Shown here in pieces: positions 61,058 to 64,000 of a stretch of DNA of 64,000 bases (its first letter is position 1; each line of letters begins with the position of its first letter). The translations under genes were made by a program, and so were the position numbers. Source of the DNA: Desulfobacula sp. (lineage in GTDB: Bacteria; Desulfobacterota; Desulfobacteria; Desulfobacterales; Desulfobacteraceae); NCBI RefSeq assembly GCF_030145145.1, contig NZ_JAQYWD010000009.1:1-64000 (forward strand), written 5' to 3'. The notes below the pieces were generated by a model. The model made no database searches. It was not told where the DNA came from and saw only the letters and a list, made by a program, of their open reading frames with translations.

Positions 61058-62845
61058 TTATTCTTCCAGTTTGGATACTTTGATGGCAAGCTCCTGGAGC
61101 TGTGCTGGTGAAGCCTTTGATGGCGCTTCCGTTAACAGGCAGGTGGCTTTCTGTGTTTTGGGAAATGCAATGACATTTCGAATGGAGTCTTCACCGCACA
61201 ACAGCATCATCAACCGGTCCAGTCCAAAAGCAATTCCCCCGTGGGGCGGCGCCCCGGATGCCAGTGCATCTAAAAGAAATCCGAATTTTTCATTGGCTTG
61301 GGTGTCATCAATGCCAAGGCAGTGTAAGACCTTTGACTGGAGCTCTGGGGAATGAATCCGAATACTGCCGCCACCGATTTCAATTCCGTTCAACACCAGG
61401 TCATAGGCTCTTGATTTAACGGCAAGGGGATCGGACGTCAGCTTTTCAATATCTTCTTCCAGGGGGGCGGTAAACGGATGGTGCAGGGCCTGATAGCGTT
61501 TTTCCGTTTCATCATAATCCAGCAGGGGAAAATGGGTCACCCAGGTAAAATTATAGGTATCGTCGGAAATCAATTCAAGCCGTCTTGCCAGTTCGTTTCT
61601 TAGCTGACCAAGGGCCTCGTTGGTGATTTTCGGCTGGTCTGCCACAAAGAAAACAATATCCCCGGGTTCAAGGTCCAGTCGGTTTTTTAACGCCTCTTTT
61701 TCATGGTCTGTAAAGAATTTGGCAATGGGCGACTGCCATTCCGCTTCTTTAATCTTTATCCAGGCAAGTCCCTTTGCCTTGTAAACGGCTGCAAATTCAG
61801 TCAATTCGTCAATCTGTTTTCGGGTAAAGGTTGCACATCCTTTTGCATTAATGGCTTTAACAAGACCGCCGTTTTTTACGACATTGGCAAACACCTTGAA
61901 TCCGGCATCTTTTACAATATCGGAGACCTCACACAATTCCAGGCCAAATCGCAAATCCGGCCTGTCCAGGCCAAATCTTGAAAGGGCGTCATCATAGGTG
62001 ATTCTGGGAAACGGTGTGACAAGGTCAAGATCTCGTACGCGTTTAAAAATTGCCACAATCATCCCCTCGGCAATTTCCATGATCTGCTCTTCATTAACAA
62101 AGGACAGCTCCATATCGATCTGGGTAAATTCGGGCTGCCGGTCTGCTCTTAAGTCTTCGTCCCTGAAACATTTGACAATCTGGTAATATTTGTCAAACCC
62201 TGCGATCATCAATAATTGCTTGAACAACTGGGGTGACTGGGGCAATGCAAAAAATTCTCCCTGGTTGACTCTGGAGGGAACCAGGTAATCCCTTGCACCT
62301 TCAGGCGTGCTTTTGGTCAAAACAGGTGTTTCAATATCCACAAACCCTTTGTCATCCAGATAATTTCTGATGGCCATGGTGGCCTGATGTCTTGCCAGGA
62401 TATTTTTTTTCAGCTGGGGCCGTCTTAAATCCAGGTATCTGTACTGCAACCGAATGGATTCCGAAGCTTCCACCCGGTCTTCGATGAGAAATGCCGGTGT
62501 TTTGGCTTTTGAAAAAATATACAGCTCATCTATCAACACTTCAATGGCACCGGTTTCCATATTCGGGTTGAGCATATCATCGGGTCGAGCAATCACCTTT
62601 CCTTTTACGCCAAGGACATATTCACTTCGAATGTCTCGGGCCTTTTCATGAACTGCTTTTGAATTTTCCGGGTTAAAAACGATCTGGGTGATACCTTCCT
62701 TGTCCCTTAAATCAATGAATATGACGCCTCCGTGGTCACGGCGGTGCTGAACCCATCCCATCAAAATAACGTGTGTATCAATATCCGTGTTCCTTAATTG
62801 GCAACAATGATGTGTTCTTTTTAGATTTCCTAGTAAATCAGTCAC
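61058..62845 (-). CDS. aspS: aspartyl-tRNA synthetase
   Basis: A 595-residue class II synthetase of bacterial type. The N-terminal anticodon-binding OB fold (HVILMGWVQHRRDHGGVIFIDLRDKEG) is followed by motif 2 (CFRDEDLRADRQPEFTQIDMELSF), the GAD insert (about 285-420) and motif 3 (GGIAFGLDRLMMLLCGEDSIRNVIAFPK). Substrates: aspartate, ATP, tRNA(Asp); discrimination against tRNA(Asn) cannot be read here. It follows hisS by 18 bases in the same direction, a common operon. Start ATG 62845. Confidence 0.97.
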   Translation of the reverse strand: MTDLLGNLKRTHHCCQLRNTDIDTHVILMGWVQHRRDHGGVIFIDLRDKEGITQIVFNPENSKAVHEKARDIRSEYVLGVKGKVIARPDDMLNPNMETGAIEVLIDELYIFSKAKTPAFLIEDRVEASESIRLQYRYLDLRRPQLKKNILARHQATMAIRNYLDDKGFVDIETPVLTKSTPEGARDYLVPSRVNQGEFFALPQSPQLFKQLLMIAGFDKYYQIVKCFRDEDLRADRQPEFTQIDMELSFVNEEQIMEIAEGMIVAIFKRVRDLDLVTPFPRITYDDALSRFGLDRPDLRFGLELCEVSDIVKDAGFKVFANVVKNGGLVKAINAKGCATFTRKQIDELTEFAAVYKAKGLAWIKIKEAEWQSPIAKFFTDHEKEALKNRLDLEPGDIVFFVADQPKITNEALGQLRNELARRLELISDDTYNFTWVTHFPLLDYDETEKRYQALHHPFTAPLEEDIEKLTSDPLAVKSRAYDLVLNGIEIGGGSIRIHSPELQSKVLHCLGIDDTQANEKFGFLLDALASGAPPHGGIAFGLDRLMMLLCGEDSIRNVIAFPKTQKATCLLTEAPSKASPAQLQELAIKVSKLEE

Positions 62846-62863
62846 TTAAATATTTCCTCTATG

Positions 62864-64000
62864 TTATTTTTTAAATATCTTGATCAGTTCAGGAACCAGG
62901 GTTTCAACTGGGAGTGAAACCTGCTCTTTGGTATTCATGTCTCTTAAAATAATGGCATTTTGTATCAGCTCATCTTCCCCTGCAATTAATACATAATGGG
63001 CATTGAGTTTGTTCGCCCGTTTCATAAGGGCTTTCATGCTTTTTCCCCGAAAATCCATTTCCGTTCGGATGCCGTTCTGGTTCAATGCGCAGGACCAGTG
63101 ATATCCTTTTTCCGTGGCCATATCCCCTAAACAAATGAGAAACAGATCAAGGGCGGTTGCTTGGGGTGCTTTGTCCAGCTGTTCCATGACCTCTACTAGC
63201 CGGTCAAATCCAATGGCAAACCCAATTCCCGGCGTTTGCGGGCCGCCCAGTTCTTTGACAAGGCCGTCATATCGGCCACCGCCTGCAACAGCACTCTGGG
63301 CACCAAGGGTGGTGGTCTGAATTTCCCAGGCGGTTCGGGTATAGTAATCCAGGCCCCGGACCAGGGATTTGTCCACGATAAAGTCAACCCCCTGGGTTTC
63401 AAGGGTTGTTTTGACCGTTGCAAAATGGTCTTCACAGTGATTGCACAGATGATCCAGGGTTGCCGGGGCATCCTGAAGGACGTCTTTGCAAGACGTGACT
63501 TTACAGTCAAGGATTCTTAACGGATTTTTATCTATCCGTCTCAAGCAGTTGTCACAAAGCCGGTCTTTTTTTGATGCAATAAAATCCAGAAGCGCCCGTT
63601 GAAAGGACGGTCGGCAGTCGGGGCACCCAAGGGAGTTCACATGTGCTGAAAGCCCGGTCAGACCCAGTCGTTTAAACAATTCGGTTAAAATGAAAATCAA
63701 CTGGCTGTCAATATAGGCCGATTCGACACCAAAGACCTCTGCATCAATCTGATAGAATTGACGGTAACGCCCTTTCTGGGGCCTTTCCCGCCTGAACATG
63801 GGACCCATCATGAAAAATTTTCTGATGGGATCTGTGGCATACATCTTATGCTGGATGTAGGATCTGACAATGGAGGCGGTGGCTTCCGGCCTTAATGTGA
63901 GCTTGTCCCCTTTTCGATCGGCAAAGGTGTACATCTCTTTTTCAACAATATCGGTTGCCTCTCCGATACTTCTGGAAAAAAGCTGTGTTTTTTCAAGAAC
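62864..64000 (-). CDS. hisS: histidyl-tRNA synthetase, 3' part
   Basis: The window ends inside hisS. The visible 378 residues run from VLEKTQLFSRSIGEATDIVEKE to the C terminus. Motif 2 (MFRRERPQKGRYRQFYQIDAEVFG), the HisA motifs (LVRGLDYYTRTAWEI, GGGRYDGLVKELGG) and motif 3 (GIGFAIGFDRLVEVME) are intact, as is the C-terminal anticodon domain. The N-terminal part, about 50 residues with motif 1, lies beyond base 64000; an internal ATG at 63934 is not the start. It is the gene upstream of aspS in a translation operon. Partial only because of the window edge. Confidence 0.97.
   Translation of the reverse strand, partial: VLEKTQLFSRSIGEATDIVEKEMYTFADRKGDKLTLRPEATASIVRSYIQHKMYATDPIRKFFMMGPMFRRERPQKGRYRQFYQIDAEVFGVESAYIDSQLIFILTELFKRLGLTGLSAHVNSLGCPDCRPSFQRALLDFIASKKDRLCDNCLRRIDKNPLRILDCKVTSCKDVLQDAPATLDHLCNHCEDHFATVKTTLETQGVDFIVDKSLVRGLDYYTRTAWEIQTTTLGAQSAVAGGGRYDGLVKELGGPQTPGIGFAIGFDRLVEVMEQLDKAPQATALDLFLICLGDMATEKGYHWSCALNQNGIRTEMDFRGKSMKALMKRANKLNAHYVLIAGEDELIQNAIILRDMNTKEQVSLPVETLVPELIKIFKK

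Noticed and set aside
1-64000. CRISPR array, prophage, insertion sequence or tRNA gene
   Set aside because: No regularly spaced repeats, transposase, integrase, phage structural gene or cloverleaf was found by reading both strands.

Overview
The window reads as a chromosome segment of an anaerobic, Gram-negative, sulfate-reducer-like bacterium, most likely Desulfobacterota near Desulfobacteraceae. This is inferred from gene content: an anaerobic Ni-Fe-S CO dehydrogenase, rubrerythrin, FmdE- and LUD-family proteins, a BamD lipoprotein (outer membrane), MinCDE, and many PAS/HisKA/REC signalling proteins with HDOD and PilZ domains. No 16S rRNA or dissimilatory sulfate-reduction gene is present to prove it. 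I see no prophage, insertion sequence, CRISPR array or tRNA gene.

Layout. 1-5.1 kb: the 3' end of a 5S rRNA and its terminator (end of an rRNA operon), a remnant of an HtrA/Deg protease, a hybrid histidine kinase that looks N-terminally clipped, an M23 peptidase and a frameshifted HAD phosphatase. 5.2-9.9 kb: a TIM-barrel protein with an FbpABC/PhnSTU-type ABC importer. 9.9-15.4 kb: a cytidylate-kinase-like protein, Ogt, a PilZ protein, and a minus-strand operon of metallophosphoesterase, ParB-like/DUF4032-like/AsnC-like regulator and SLC13-RCK transporter. 15.8-20.3 kb: a polar amino-acid ABC importer with an amidinotransferase-fold enzyme and a lactonase-like metallo-beta-lactamase. 20.5-24.2 kb: CooS, an M24 peptidase and a small orphan. 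24.5-28.7 kb: HDOD-GAF-histidine kinase, stand-alone MshEN-like protein and MinD/FlhG-like ATPase. 28.7-35.5 kb: PncB, an AttEFGH-like ABC set, ArfB and a LUD protein. 35.8-40.0 kb: a 1385-residue exported propeller/beta-helix/dockerin protein, then an endonuclease IV remnant. 40.4-45.3 kb: FmdE, L28, BamD-TrxB, TrxA, rubrerythrin, an RRxxxDRR mini-protein and a GNAT enzyme. 45.6-51.6 kb: an oligopeptide/nickel-type ABC importer with a fused ATPase carrying a His-rich linker, then TrmO. 51.6-53.9 kb: aroF-aroB behind a long structured leader. 54-57.9 kb: a LuxR-type response regulator with an apparent AUA start, a hybrid kinase and minCDE. 58-64 kb: an MBL hydrolase, an orphan receiver, a lipoprotein MsrAB, aspS and the 3' part of hisS.

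How it fits together. Housekeeping blocks (rpmB, bamD, trxAB, aroFB, minCDE, aspS-hisS) are interleaved with three complete ABC importers, two tied to uncharacterised enzymes, and with signalling modules. Three decayed genes (degP/htrA, HAD, nfo) show ongoing local gene loss. The features most deserving follow-up are the aroF leader with competing hairpins, the HDOD/MshEN/MinD-like operon, the ParB-like/SLC13-RCK operon, the amidinotransferase/lactonase importer cluster, the His-rich fused ABC ATPase and the AUA start.
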